Of a DNA stretch of 64,000 nt, positions 1-13,700 are shown piece after piece. Numbering within the stretch: the first letter of the stretch is position 1; every line of letters starts with the position of its first letter. The stretch is taken from NCBI RefSeq assembly GCF_018446385.1, contig NC_055990.1:22935558-22999557 (forward strand). Reading direction: 5' to 3'. Under the pieces are notes generated by a model. That model was not told the origin of the DNA and made no database searches. It saw nothing but the letters and a program-made list of their open reading frames with translations. The DNA is from Zingiber officinale. Its lineage: Eukaryota; Streptophyta; Magnoliopsida; Zingiberales; Zingiberaceae. A program made the position numbers and the translations under genes.

Positions 1-1705
1 AATGGTTTACGATCTCTTTGTTTCTTAAGCATGTAATGGTTTCAAATTTCTCAATGTGGCTTCTCTATTATCATTCCTTGTGATTACCTGGTGCAGTGAA
101 AATATATTAGGACAAAAATTAAAAGGACATTCTAAATTATACAGATCATTGAAAGGGCATTCCATTTTTTAAAAAAGTCAAAGGACAAAACTCTTATCCC
201 TATTACGACGTTGTTCTTTACTTCTAGAATTATTATAGTAGCTATGATTAACTATTACAATGTGTAAAAGTTATTAAATAGCTGTTACAATTATTTTAAA
301 ATGATTTTGATTAATTAGCTATAATATTTATAAGCTATTCGATAACTACTATAAGTGTAGAAACTACTCATTAGTTCCTATAATATGAAAATGAACTATT
401 TCAATGTTTAGGATTTAGGATTCAGAATTTAAGGTTTAAAGATTATAACGTACAGAAAGTATTTGGTAATTACTACTATGTAAAAAATTAACTATTTTAT
501 TAAAAACTTAAATTTTAAATCATAAACTTTGAATATTATTATATTAAAGTACTTTTTACCAACTTAGTTAAAAAGTAATTTAAATTGATTAAAATCACTT
601 AAAAATATTTATAGCAGGTAATTACTTACTAAGTATCTGATACAATAATATTAAGTATTATATGTTGTAACAATTATCCAATAACTTCTACACGTAATAA
701 TAGTTAGTTGTAATTATTATAATAACATTGGAAGTAAGGATATTCTTAAAATAAAATATCTCATGGACTCACTTTTAACTTGTTTTTTTTAATCGCCATG
801 ATTTATATAATTTGGGGTGTCTTTTTTAATTTTTGCCTAATAGATTAATGATCAGTTGAGGTGATTGTTTGAGGTTCAATTGTTTTCATCCCCTCCTTTC
901 CCCTGCCTTAGCTTTCCTCTCCTTTTCACTCACTGATCTTTTAATGGGATGCATGGAGTCCAAGTAAACAGGGTGGTCCACTAACAGCCACATGCAGGTA
1001 AATTTGACTCCTCGTTGGGCACCGACATGCCTACTGTTCGCGGTCGATAAATTTGACTCCTGCCTCAGCGGCATCTGACCGTCCGTGTTGAAACGATTGA
1101 ATCTGACGCACTCATTTGCCTTCGGACTCACTGTTGGGAAAAACAGAAGTTTCCCAACCATTGCGGACTAAAATTTAAACTTAATTTCCGTTAATTTTCT
1201 TTTCACCGCAAAAAATAAAAATAAAATAATAAAAACTAAAAAGAAGTTTCGACGCTCATCTGCTGCTGCTGCTTCTTCTTTGGGGTTCGCTTCTTCGCTG
1301 TCCCGTTCGCGAATCCCTCGATTTCCGATCCGGAGGAGGACGACAAGTAGCATCCTGTCGGCATGGGGATAGAGATCTTGGCGCTTTCCCTCGCTTCTCC
1401 TGCCTCCCAGTGTTAGATTAAACCCTTCTTACAATTCGCGGATGACGTTTTTCCCCCTCCAGTTTTTCCTCCTCCGATGCTTTATATAAACATCTGATAA
1501 TAAGTTGTATCTAGTTAGGGTGGACTGGAATTATGACTTTTCCTGGCGTTAATGGACGTGATCGCTTTTGTTAGGAGCCGATAGCTGGTTGTCTTGATTT
1601 ACTGTGGCGTCACTGGATTTTCATTTTCTTTTTGTGTGGGTGTATGATCCTGCAGGGGAGCGTTTGTCATCATCTTGTCAAGCAAGCACTAGGGGTTTCA
1701 TCGAG
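1..1705. other. Upstream region and 5' leader of ferrochelatase-2
   Basis: No protein gene is supported here. The first 850 bases are very AT-rich and include a MITE-like inverted-repeat element (about 215-740). From about 1240 the composition becomes more balanced, with CTG/CTT-rich runs typical of a plant 5' leader. A likely 5'-UTR acceptor, TGATCCTGCAG, ends near 1655, about 50 bases before the FC2 start codon. This suggests a leader intron whose donor lies around 1340-1440. The transcription start cannot be fixed from sequence alone. Minus-strand open frames at 886-1353 have no recognisable protein signal and are taken as chance. Confidence 0.5.
215..740. repeat. MITE-like element with degenerate long terminal inverted repeats
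   Basis: The first ~58 bases (from TTACTTC at 218) match the reverse complement of the last ~58 (ending GAAGTAA at 737) at roughly three bases in four. The interior is strongly AT-rich and non-coding. This is the layout of an old miniature inverted-repeat element. No clear target-site duplication was found, so the superfamily is unassigned. It sits about 1 kb before the FC2 start codon. Confidence 0.4.
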
Positions 1706-4700
1706 ATGGCGAGCCTGCACCTCGGTGCTTCAGCTTTGTCTCAGACGATGTCGTTGCCCAAAAAGTAATTTCATCCTCAGACTGTAATTTGCAACGTTCT
1801 CTCAAGCTACTGTTTTATTCTGCCTTGAATCAAATACATCGATTTCCTTATTTGAAAATTAGTTGTGATAACTACACCTGAATCAGGTAGTGTTACCTGA
1901 CTACTGTCTTCCTTTTTTTTAACAACATAATATTGATGTATTTCATCACTTACCTAGTAATATATTAAAATTTTAATACTAAATCTATATATTCCAACGC
2001 GGCAACATATTCTTAGTTCCCTGTATTAATTTAGGTGAGTTTTACTAGTGTGCCCTTTAACTTACTTGTTTGCTTCAAAAATAAATTATAGTAATTAGAT
2101 CGTCAATTGAATAAAAATTTGGCAATTTACGAAAGGGTGCATTCAAGTTTCCAAAATACACAAAGAGCATATTAAACTTTGGAGTTTATCAAAGGGCACA
2201 TGCTTTTTCTAAAATATCCTCAATCCGACCCACTTCAACAGACCCATTAGTCGAGTCGACGGATCAATATATTGAAAGTGATATCAATCGACTAACCAAT
2301 TAATTGAAAGTGCTGTCAGTTGACTACCCAATCAATTTAAAGTGACTTAGTCGACTGGATGTGATTTTAGTCGACTGGGTGTGATTTCAGCTGATTGGTC
2401 ACAATCAAACACCTTTGACTAAAAGTGTTTGACGGTCATATAGGGTTTGAAATTGTCAAAAAATGAACATGGATAGAATTAGGAAAACCCAAGAAGTGCA
2501 GTAGTACTCATTTGACATAAATGCTAGGCCTTTAAGGTATCAAACACTTTTAACCAAAAGTGCAGTCTTAAAGTGATCAAAATTTGAAAAAAAATGAATT
2601 TGAATAAATCCAAGGGAATCCCAAGAGTGCAATGCTCCTATTTGGTATGAATATGAAGCTTCTAGGGTTGTCAAGTACTTTTTGCCAAAGGTGTTCAATG
2701 GTAACTAATTGACTAAAATCATATCCAATTAACTGGAGTCACTTCGAGTTGACTAACCAATCGAGTGGTAGTCGTCGAACAACTTTGGTAGAAAGTCTCT
2801 GACAACTCATAGAGAGCTCAAAATCTTGAAAAATAAAAGAGCATTAACATACTTAGGGAAGCCTATGAGTACAACAATGTTTATTTGGTAGGAACTTGAG
2901 GCATCCGGATTCATCAAAAACTTTTTTTTTCCCCCCAAAAGTGTTTGATGATCATAGAGAGCTCAAAATCTTGAAAAAATAGCATTTATATACTTAGGGG
3001 AAGCTTAGGAGTGCCATAATGTCCATTTGACACAAATCCAAGGTCTCTAGGGTCATCAAACACTTTTTTCTAAGAAATTTCGACGACCCTGTAAGGTTTA
3101 AAATCTAGAAAAATAAATATAAGTGGAATCAGGGAACCCCAAGAATGCAATAATGTTTGGTTGGCATGAATCTAAGCTCTCTTGGGTTGTTAAACACTTT
3201 TAGTTAAAAGTGTTTGCTTGGCTACATGAATTTAGATGAATTTACTTGGTTAATCCTCTTTCTCTTAATTTTTCAACTTTTGATAAGATTATGTTAATTA
3301 GATAACTGATGATTTTTATTCATTCTTATATCAATGTTTGTTGAGATAAGTTCATATCAGCATTAATCCTTTAATCTTCCATCATATGACTAATCATTTC
3401 ATATAACAGGATTAAAATGCCTGCAACATGCTCAATTCAGATGTTGAACTATCCTGGCTGCCACACCGAACCTCATCGCAGTCCATGCTACATAATGAAT
3501 GATAGGGTTTCAAAAAACTGTTTCTGGAAGCATGATTCGTCTTCATCCATTCATAGGAGACCATTCAAATTATACTCATCATCCTCGGAAGCATTGCTCA
3601 CCTCTACGTCTCAGGCATCACAGGACACACTTGTCCTGGGCAGTGAAAGAGTAGGAGTTTTGTTGCTCAATCTAGGTGGGCCAGAGACCCTTGATGATGT
3701 CCAACCGTTCTTGTTTAATCTATTTGCTGACCCGGTATATCAAATTTCACTTTCCATTTCCACCTTTGATTTTCTTCAATTTGCACATTATATTGGACTT
3801 TATATGCTTTTACAGAAAGTTATGTGGGTCACTGTTTGCAATGACATAAGTTTACTGGAAAAAGATATCTCAGAAATGCATTTGTAAAGCACCAGTTATC
3901 TTTAGAATATTCTAGGAGTTGTCAAACTAATGGTTCAAGAGTACAAAGGCACCAAGAACTACAGTTACAAACTTCTAACTTATCAATATTTCTATAGTCA
4001 CTAGCAACTGACTAATTTTTGACTTTGTTTAACTATGGTCATGATAATGTAATTTTATAGGATTAACTGAAACTCAAATAAGATTTAGTAAAAAAAAAAA
4101 AATCCCAGGATCCACAGCATGATATTTTTCAAACTTTTATCAGGCAGTTACTGGATTTATATCAGTAGTTCAGTACAATTTTAAGTTTCATGTTTTATAG
4201 TTGTAAATTGTAAGCTTTCAATGCCAATTGAAAACATTTCATCTTAGCTTTGTTGTTTTTGATTTGTCATTTGGGCCTGATAATGTAGACTACAATATAG
4301 GTTTGAGCTATTCTTTCTACTTATCAACTTTTTTTGTTGCTTTCTGACATTGCATATCCTTGTTGTGTGTTGTATAAAAGATAAGCAATTCTCTGCATTT
4401 ATGCTTGCACCTGAATATTGAATAAAACTATATACTAAGAGAGTGTGCTGCGCCGATTTACTTTAAGTTGGTTGCCTACACTTTATAGAAACATTGAAGG
4501 ACAACTTCACTGTAAGTAGGCAGAATGTGAGATTATTTGCCACTGACAGTACATGCAACATTCATTCTGATAACTTTAGTGTAGGCTGACAACCTACTTG
4601 GTGTGATTCAATTTGCAGGACATAATTCGGCTTCCTAGAATGTTCCGGTTTCTTCAAAAGCCTTTAGCACAATTCATCTCTGTTGTCAGAGCACCTAAAA

Positions 4701-7700
4701 GCAAAGAAGGGTATGCTTCTATTGGTGGTGGATCTCCGCTGAGAGAGATAACTGATGCACAGGTAAGTTTCTAAGTTTTTTTCTTTTTTGTGTGTGTAAA
4801 AATATGGTAACCTATGGTGACCAAACTTTTTTAAAAAAGGCTCCTACTCAAAGATTGTGCTTCATTTTTAATTTTTTTGGATTGGTGTTGGATAAAAATT
4901 CATGTAAATTGAAGCATTCTAGATTCAACAAAATTTCAAACTGACTGAACTTTTTCCATATACTCTGGGGCATTTTTTCCAGACTCCTAGTTTTATATAG
5001 ATCATTTTATTTTTCCTGTTTCCCTTTGTTTTAAGGATGTATTACAAATTGCTTTCAGTAATTGACGCCTACTGCACCCTTCAATTTTCCTTCCAAAAAT
5101 AGTTACAATATTTCTGTTGTCAATTACTACAGACCTAATGTGATTGATCCTTTTTGTGTGAATAAAAAAGGCAAAAGCATTGAGAAAGGCTCTGTGTGAC
5201 AAGAACATTCCTGCTAAGGTGTATGTAGGAATGCGTTATTGGCATCCGTTTACTGAAGAGGCTATTGAACAGGTCAGAAATAATCCATATTTGAGATAAG
5301 AATTGAATGGCACAGAGGAGTCTTATCAATTCATTCTCTTTCATAATGGTAGCTAGAATGTTTGGAATCCCAGCATGTCATTATTGTAGATTGAATGGTT
5401 TTGTGTAACTACTTATGATTGGTTTACTTGGGTAAAGATATTATAGATCAAACATGCATCCTAAGTTTGAGTGATTGCCATTGCCGCTGGATCATTATAC
5501 AATGGCTAGAAGTTTGTTAATTTTTTAATGCAATCGGATAGTGATGTGGGAATTTCTGTGATATAATTGTTTGCCTAGAGAGCTAATAGAACATTCAGAT
5601 TTTATGTATTATATGGTTTTTGATAAAAGTTTATGAAGAACAGGCTTTCCTTTTCTAGTTTCCTTTTGTTTTCTTTCTGATTTCTTTCTTGGACAGCTAA
5701 TAGAAATAACAGCTCGGATGATTCCTTTTTAACCATGAAATATAGCTGGCTGTATTTAAGTGATATCAAGCTAGGGGAAATTATCTTGTGGTGGAGTTTT
5801 TGTTGGCTCAATACACATTATGGGTTCCTTTACTCCGAAGGATAGAAAAGTGGAAAAAATTGGGTCCTTCCTTTTGTTACTCTAAAGGATGGAAAAGTGG
5901 GGAAAAAATGGGTTCTTCCTTTTGTTTACATCCATTCAATTTTTCACTTTTTCATCCATCCATTTTTTCATCCTTTGGAGCGCATGGACCCTAAATCTAT
6001 TCTCCCTGGACTGCGACTTCAAATTTACACTTCTGTATTTGTCTTTTTGTTGAAGTGGATTATGTCTGACTTTAGAAATTTTGGTGTTATCATGGATGTA
6101 TAATTTAAATGGTTGCATTAGGCTGGAAATGCTGCTCCCGAACCAAGATAAAAAATGTTATTCCTCAATCCATGAATCTTAACTGTTGATGAATTGATGA
6201 GTGGATAAAGGGAATTTGCTATCTTTTATTGCATGCTACGTTTTTCTGTTTATTCTTGAATATATTTCTGTACAACAGATGCAGAAAAGTTATTTTGCTG
6301 ATCGTGAACTATTTATATCTGCAAATCAATTTCTAGTTGCCTTTCAGTTTGTTCAATTTCTGGAAATTTGCATCACCATGTTTTCCAAATATAAATTTTT
6401 TGCAAAAATTTATTTTCACTAATCTGGATCTTGTATGGTTGAAAATACACAACATATCAGTAAATATTTAATTTGTTTCTTATGCTGGCAGATTAAAATT
6501 GATGGTATCACAAAACTTGTTGTACTTCCTCTATATCCTCAATTCTCCATATCAACTAGTGGTTCAAGTCTTCGTCTATTGGAAAGTATATTCAGGTTGA
6601 GCCCTAAATATGGCTTCATATTCCATGCTTAGTTTGGATCAACCTGTAATATTAATTTCTGGTGTCTAGGGAGGATGAATATTTGGTCAATATGCAACAT
6701 ACTGTTATACCTTCTTGGTATCAGCGTGAAGGATATATCAAGGCAATGGCTGATTTAATTGAAAGAGAGTTGCAGAAATTTGAATCACCTACAAAGGTAT
6801 GATTGAATTTTACCCTACTGCATATTCTCTTTTGGTAGTATTTTTTTTGTTCTATTTTTTCACATTTTATTCCTTGAATGCATATCAAAACTATGCGGTA
6901 GTCTTGATGATGCTAACAAGGAAAACTAATTTATTTAAATTTTGAATTCTGATTTTGCATGATATAACAACAATGACTTCAAAATCTATAACTTTCTCCT
7001 TTTAAGTTGATGGTGTGTGTGTGTGTGTGTGCATGTTATTTTTATTACTTTCCCTTTTCAGATGTCTTGATACAGATTGGGTCTAGCAATGTAAGGCTCA
7101 TACAACATGAGTTTTGGGCCTTCACTTGAACTCACTTGGAGTTCCTCACATTATCTGGTAGCAGTGGTGGATTTACAAGGGGACTTGGGGGGGCCACGGC
7201 CCCCCCAAGTCTCCATGTAAATCCTCCCTATATATGCATGTAGTGGCGGATTTACAAGGGGACTTGGGGGGGCCACGGCCCCCCCAAGTCTCCATGTAAA
7301 TCCTCCCTATATATGCATGGTTATATTATATATACTAGGATATATATATAGTATACAGATATAATTAGAATGGTAAAGGAGTACAAGATGATGAAATTAA
7401 TTTTTCTTTTTAATATATTTTAATATAATCGATGCGAATGATATACTTATTAAATATGCTATATAATTTAAGAGAAAAATATTTCTTTTAGGTGTTTTTT
7501 AATTTACCTGATAAGAATTATGTTGAAAAAAAAAATTAAATTTAACAAAAGGAAACTACTGATCATTAATTATATACAAATATTATTAGTAATAATATTA
7601 TTAGTTTATTACTATATAGAAATCTTTTCTAATTTATGATATAGGCATTTTCTCTCCTATGGCTAGACATCTCGATCTTTTCCAATTCATCCCAAAATCA

Positions 7701-10700
7701 TTGTTGTTGCTTTCATTGTCAATTGTAGCATCGTTGATCGTCAGAATTCAAAATTGATTACATATTTAGAAAGTCCGCAACCTAAATTTTCTATTGGTAG
7801 TTTGATACCAAAATCTTGAAGTCATATCGCAACTTGAGAAGGGTCGTTGGCCCTTGTTTCGTGTCGGAACTACATTTGAGCTTGTTCGCTATTGTTGTCT
7901 TGTGAACCACTATAACCTAGGACGGTAATTTCTAGGTAAATTTTGATCTCGATTTCAGTCATAAATTGAGAATTCGGAGGTTGTTCAAGGATGTACAAAT
8001 TTCTGACGATAATTATTTTTATCACTTAGCATGTGGCCCCCCCCAAATTTAAAATTCTGAATCCGCCCCTGTTTGGTAGTAATCCCTGAGATTGATGGCA
8101 AGCCAAATAGTCATGCTACTGTCTCTTGGAAGTGCTGTGAGAGGAGCCAAAGATAATTGCAAAAAAATGGCTTACAAGTAAGGCATGAGATTATTTTATA
8201 GGGCTAGCCAGTGCATGGAAAACTTAGGCAGGGGAGAATGACAAGAGTGGATGGCTTCTTCTTGAGGATGGACAAGTGTTACAACATTCACCATTTATTG
8301 AACATTATTTGTAGATGAGTTGTCAGGGGGCATTTGCTACCTGCACTGAGAGGAAATACAGGACCTTATTGTGGTGTTGGAGGAGAAATTATAGCTTGAA
8401 TGGCAGCAGGGGTGATTTAAATGGTTATGGTTGGGATTTAGGATGAAAAGTGCCAATTGGAAGAAACTTCCGTTAGGTCACTCTGATGTGGTTGTAGGAT
8501 AGATGGAGATGGAAAGTTGGGTTTGTTATGTAGGATGATAAGGAAGTTGAGTGTGTCAAGTGGAGATTGTGAGAGGTTGGAGTTGTTAGGACTTAGGAGA
8601 GGGGATTGACTATGGTTGCAGTGTTGCATGAGGTAGAGTGAATGATGTTGTGGCCACTAATTGTTTAAAAAGCCTCCACATAAACCCTTTATATAGTCAC
8701 ATAGGTTTATTTAGTTAAGGACGAACCTCATATGCATTGCGGACTGGCTCGGTATATTTGTTCTCTTTTCTAAAACCTCATCAAAGGGAGTCTTGAAATT
8801 TGGAGTTTGGACCATTGTTGTGAATGCACGTAGTTCATGTAGGGAAATCATAGTTTGGAGCAAATGACATTATTCATAGTTAATAATTAGTCAAATTAAT
8901 CTATAACATTATTAATGATTAATCAAAAGTACTAATTTTATTAAATTTGCTAACTAAATTTATGAATTAAATTAAATTCAATAATAATTTTAATTAATAG
9001 ATTAAATATAATTTTTATTTAAAAATATTTAGTTTAAATTCCAAAGTGAAATTAAATATAATTAAGATTTTAAATTTATGTTGAATATTAGTTGTATTCG
9101 TGGTTCATCAAATATATATGCACATTTCTTTGGGTCTTTATATATCTTTTGATTGCTTATTAAGTAAATATTCTTATTTTGTTCTTTCCATATTGTTTTT
9201 TTTTTTTTATGAATTGTTTTACCAATTTCGATCCCACAATTCCGATATGGCCAATACTTATGTTTTTCAAGTTTTTTATAATGATGCTGCCACCCATGGT
9301 TAAGACTACAATACATTGACTATTCTCTTTTCTAATAGCTCAAGATTTTGGAGTGGATGGATTGCAATTCACAATTAGGAGGCATAGATGAATCATAAAC
9401 AGTTGATATAGGTCAATTCATTTACAACCCAAACATGAAGATGCATACTTTAAAGAGCCTATGCACTAAATGTGATCAGATTGTTGCACAGTGTATATGA
9501 AGTATCTAGGTGCATTTGTAGCCATTTCTAAGAGAATATTTAAGCTTTTTTCAGAAAGCACTTCAGTGTAATATTCCTTCTCAATGCGATTAATCTCATC
9601 TGCATGTTCAAGACGATCTTGACAATTAAACTGCAAATATTGCACTAAAGTTCACTGTTTTTAGTGTATTATTAGATTTGCATCAAATGCTCATTTCTGT
9701 TAATCAACGTTTCTATTTCTATGATTAAGCCCTTTCTTTTGCTTTAAGATATTTTGCGTCTTGAATCCTTGAACTAAAAATGACAGCTGATTACACTGTT
9801 TCTGTTGAACTGAAATGTCCTGCCTTGGAGCGGTTATTAGGTTATGCTATTTTTTAGTGCTCATGGTGTTCCACTTGCTTACGTGGAAGAAGCTGGGGAC
9901 CCTTACAAAGCAGAGATGGAGGAATGTGTTGATTTAATTATGGAAGAACTGGAACAACGCGGAATAACAAATGGTTACACCCTTGCTTACCAGGTAAAGT
10001 TTATAGCCCATAAGATTAAAATGCTTATTAAGTGGTTGTTTATTTGGAACAAATTCTTTCCGTGGCCTCTTTGTCATGTTTATATGCTTGATACATTAGC
10101 TTGAGCTACTCAGCTAAGTACATGGGCATAGACAATGCGGTACAGGTTAAACTTTTCTGGTAACACACAAGTTCATCCTTTCTGTTGTTTTCAATATACC
10201 TAGAGAGGTAAAAATAAATATACTCTCTTGTTTATGTTAAGTGGGAAAATAGATATTTTATTGATCTTAATTCAAAGAAACAAATATTATATGGTACATA
10301 TATGACTCAACACGGAATCCTAAAACTAAAACATCCAATGTAGGTTAACCCACCACACTAATAACTTCATAACCTAATAATTGTAACACATTTTCTCATG
10401 CTGGAGAGTGAATTCTATGTTCAGTTTGTCACAAATTTTTTAAAATACCTCAGAAAAACTAAGATCCATGATGAAAATGAAAGTGAAAATGTGATACTGA
10501 CTTGTCAGCAAGGAGATTAAAAGGTGAGAATCTCTTGAGTGTGCTTCTCGTTGCTGAGCCATTCACAGCATGCTGCATGCAGTAGATGCATGACAAGGAG
10601 AAGCAAAACATTCAACTAGGGTCCTACGTGCAACTCTGGACAAGGGTTGGCGTTCTTGGGCCTGATGCAAGAGAGGAAGTTCTGATCGAGGAGAGGATGC

Positions 10701-13700
10701 ATTTGCTGGAGGAAGACTTCACGCTGGATGCAATGATGGAAGATAACACCTTGCTGGATACACTGAGTATATATGGAAGGAAGATAGATGTTACAGTTTG
10801 ATTTTCTGTTGGATGAAGCAGATTAAGAGCAGAACCCTTTCTTTGGAATCTTCATAGGTTATGAAGACAATGTAGGAGATGCTGAGAGGAGATAGAAAGA
10901 TGGCAGTTTGCAATCTGATGTACAAGGAAGGAGAAACCAGGAGTGGCAGAGAGGGAGAGGGACTTGTTAGTGTCACAGATCTGAAAAGGGAATTCCAACT
11001 GGAGAATCAGGAAGAAGGCGCAGGATGGCAGGGAAGTAGTGGCTGAGAGAGTATGAGAAAGTGAGCTCAAGGAAACAAGAAGATGACAAGCACAAAATAA
11101 CTATCGTGTTGGTTGAAGAATATGAGAAGAAAGCCACACTGAGAAAGAGGGTGTTGTTTGGAATCACTACGTGATCTCTGAGGTCCTGACTGGGAGAAGC
11201 AAATCAAAGAATCTCAAGCTTAAGCTCCAGTGAGGAAGGAAGTCTATAGGAGCATGAGGCATCAAAGACACAAAGCATGAGAGGACTTTCTACTGAAGCC
11301 ATTGCAGTCAATATGGAGGGTGGACGAGGTTATTGATGGAGAGATGCTTAGACTTACTGGACCTCAGCGAAAGCTGAAGATCTTGTTGAGGTGAAGCTGG
11401 TGGACAACAGATTGATTGAAGATGCATCTCTTGATGACTGATCTGATCTGAAATCAGAAACAGGATATTTAAGGCGAGCTCGCCTTCATGCCTAAAAGAA
11501 CCCTGGAAGAAACATGGCTGCAGGGAGGCCATCACCATCACCTCAAAATTGGCAGTCTCATCTCAAGGGGCAAATTCTAGAAGATCTAACTCTAGAAGAT
11601 CTAACTCTAGAAGTGGGACTTTGTTAGGAAAATAGATTTTGTATTGATCTACTTATAGAGATACAACAATTACATTATATTAGGGCACAACACAAAACCC
11701 TAAAAAAAAACTATCCAATTTCCTGATGATAAAATTGACTGCTGAATGAGTAATCTCATCTTAGCATTAAACTGTTAGTTTTCTTTTCATTAAATAAGAC
11801 TTACATTTTTGAAAGGGTTATTTATGAAAATTACAAATTGTCCCTGAACTATAACCATACATTTCATTTTCTCAAAGCAGATTTTGTGTCAAACATCATC
11901 CCTTAAACCTCCATCTCCCTCTCAGTCATTTTTGTAAAATCTTGACCAAGGGGGAGAAAAGATGTAGGTAATATCCAATCAACATATTTTCAGTTGCTCC
12001 CTCACACTGGGTACTTTCCTTGCCAACTTCATTCTTGATTCACTCTTCCTCTGCCTTCTTCCTCTGTCCCTCCATTTCTCTTCACCTCTATTACTCTCTC
12101 CTGTGTTCCTGCTTCTTCCTCCATCTTCTTTTTATTCAACAACTGAGCACTCAACTCTAGCCTCATCCTTGCATATAGAGCCTTGCCTGCCCTCTCTATT
12201 ACTATTGATTGATAGGTATCGCCTAGGCACATGTAATCTTAGTGAATAAATATCGTGATATGATTAACACGCCAACTCTTTTTAATCTAGTAGAACCAAC
12301 TTGACATTTCTAAAAAAAAATATCAAGTTTTAATGCAGAAAGTATGTGGGCACAAGTATAATCACATCTAAACATAGTAGTGTGTTGACAGTACTATCGA
12401 CATGCAACCTACTCATTGGGAGTAAATGCAACAACCTAACTGCCAAAAGGTAAAATGGCCATGCAACTAACGCAATCACTAAATTAGCAACATTTATAAC
12501 GATAACACACCATAGAGTAATTACCATGAAAAGAAAGTCTAAAACTGTGCTAATTGGTTTTTTAGTCATTTAACTGTTCACTCTCATGAAAGAAATTTTT
12601 AGTTCAGAACCAAAATGGAATACAGATGACAGTTTTGTGATTGTTTCTGTAATTACACTTTTGGAGTGCCATTTTTGTACACCAGTTGAATTGTTTGGAA
12701 AGATTTTACAGTCGACCCCATTCATCTGTTATTTATTTATTGGTTTCTTAAATGTGTCTCCTATCCATTTTATCTGCTTTTTACTCTGCAACTTTTCTAT
12801 TTTCTCTTTTTGTTCTCAATTATTTGCTTTGCCTTCCTTTCTTCTATTCCTACTACTATCTTGTTGCTGTTTATATGTGGATTCAACCTTGACATTTTCA
12901 ATCACTTTGTTATTCTTGACGTGCCTTGCTTAACATTCTATAAGTTTGTCTGTGTAATCCTGAAGCCCAAGAGTAATTTTGATTTTCGGGTTATATGTTC
13001 TGGTACTTGCTAGTCATTCAAATTTTAGTTAGATCCAAAATGATTTTGACCCACAACCACTGAAAGTCACCTGAAGGTAGTATGATAGTTGCAAGAGATG
13101 AGCATCTGAAAATCTTATGATCTAAAGCAATTCTTTTATTGTCTATTCTAATAAATAACTACCAGTAGTTGACCTATGATGCCTTCAAAACTTTCCTTTT
13201 TGATTGTTTACGCCATCTTTCAACTAAGCTTCATTGAATGATTTAATAGAGTCGAGTTGGGCCTGTGGAATGGTTGAAACCCTACACTGATGAAACAATA
13301 GTTGAGCTTGGGCAAAAAGGAGTAAAAAGTCTTCTAGCTGTTCCTATTAGGTACACTTGCATCTATGTATCATCTATTCATTCTGTGTACCTCAAGAATT
13401 TGTTTCTATGAAGATTATGCATGTTTTGATTGGCTTTTGAGCTATCATAAACTTGTTTACTTCTCGCATCCATTGCAGTTTTGTCAGTGAGCATATTGAA
13501 ACACTAGAAGAAATTGATGTGGAATATAAAGAATTGGCTCTCAAATCAGGCATTGAGAATTGGGGACGTGTTCCTGCTTTAGGATGTGAGCCTACATTTA
13601 TTTCAGATCTTGCTGATGCTGTTATCGAAAGCCTTCCTTATGTAGGAGCTATGGCAGCTTCCAGTATTGAGGCTCGACAGGTAAAACAGTCAACAATTTA

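Noticed and set aside
886..1353. Minus-strand open frames upstream of FC2
   Set aside because: Composition follows the FC2 leader. No homology signal, and they overlap the probable promoter and 5' UTR.
12586..13013. Hydrophobic open frames in FC2 intron 7
   Set aside because: Phe/Leu/Ile-rich translation of T-rich intron DNA with no family match or splice logic.
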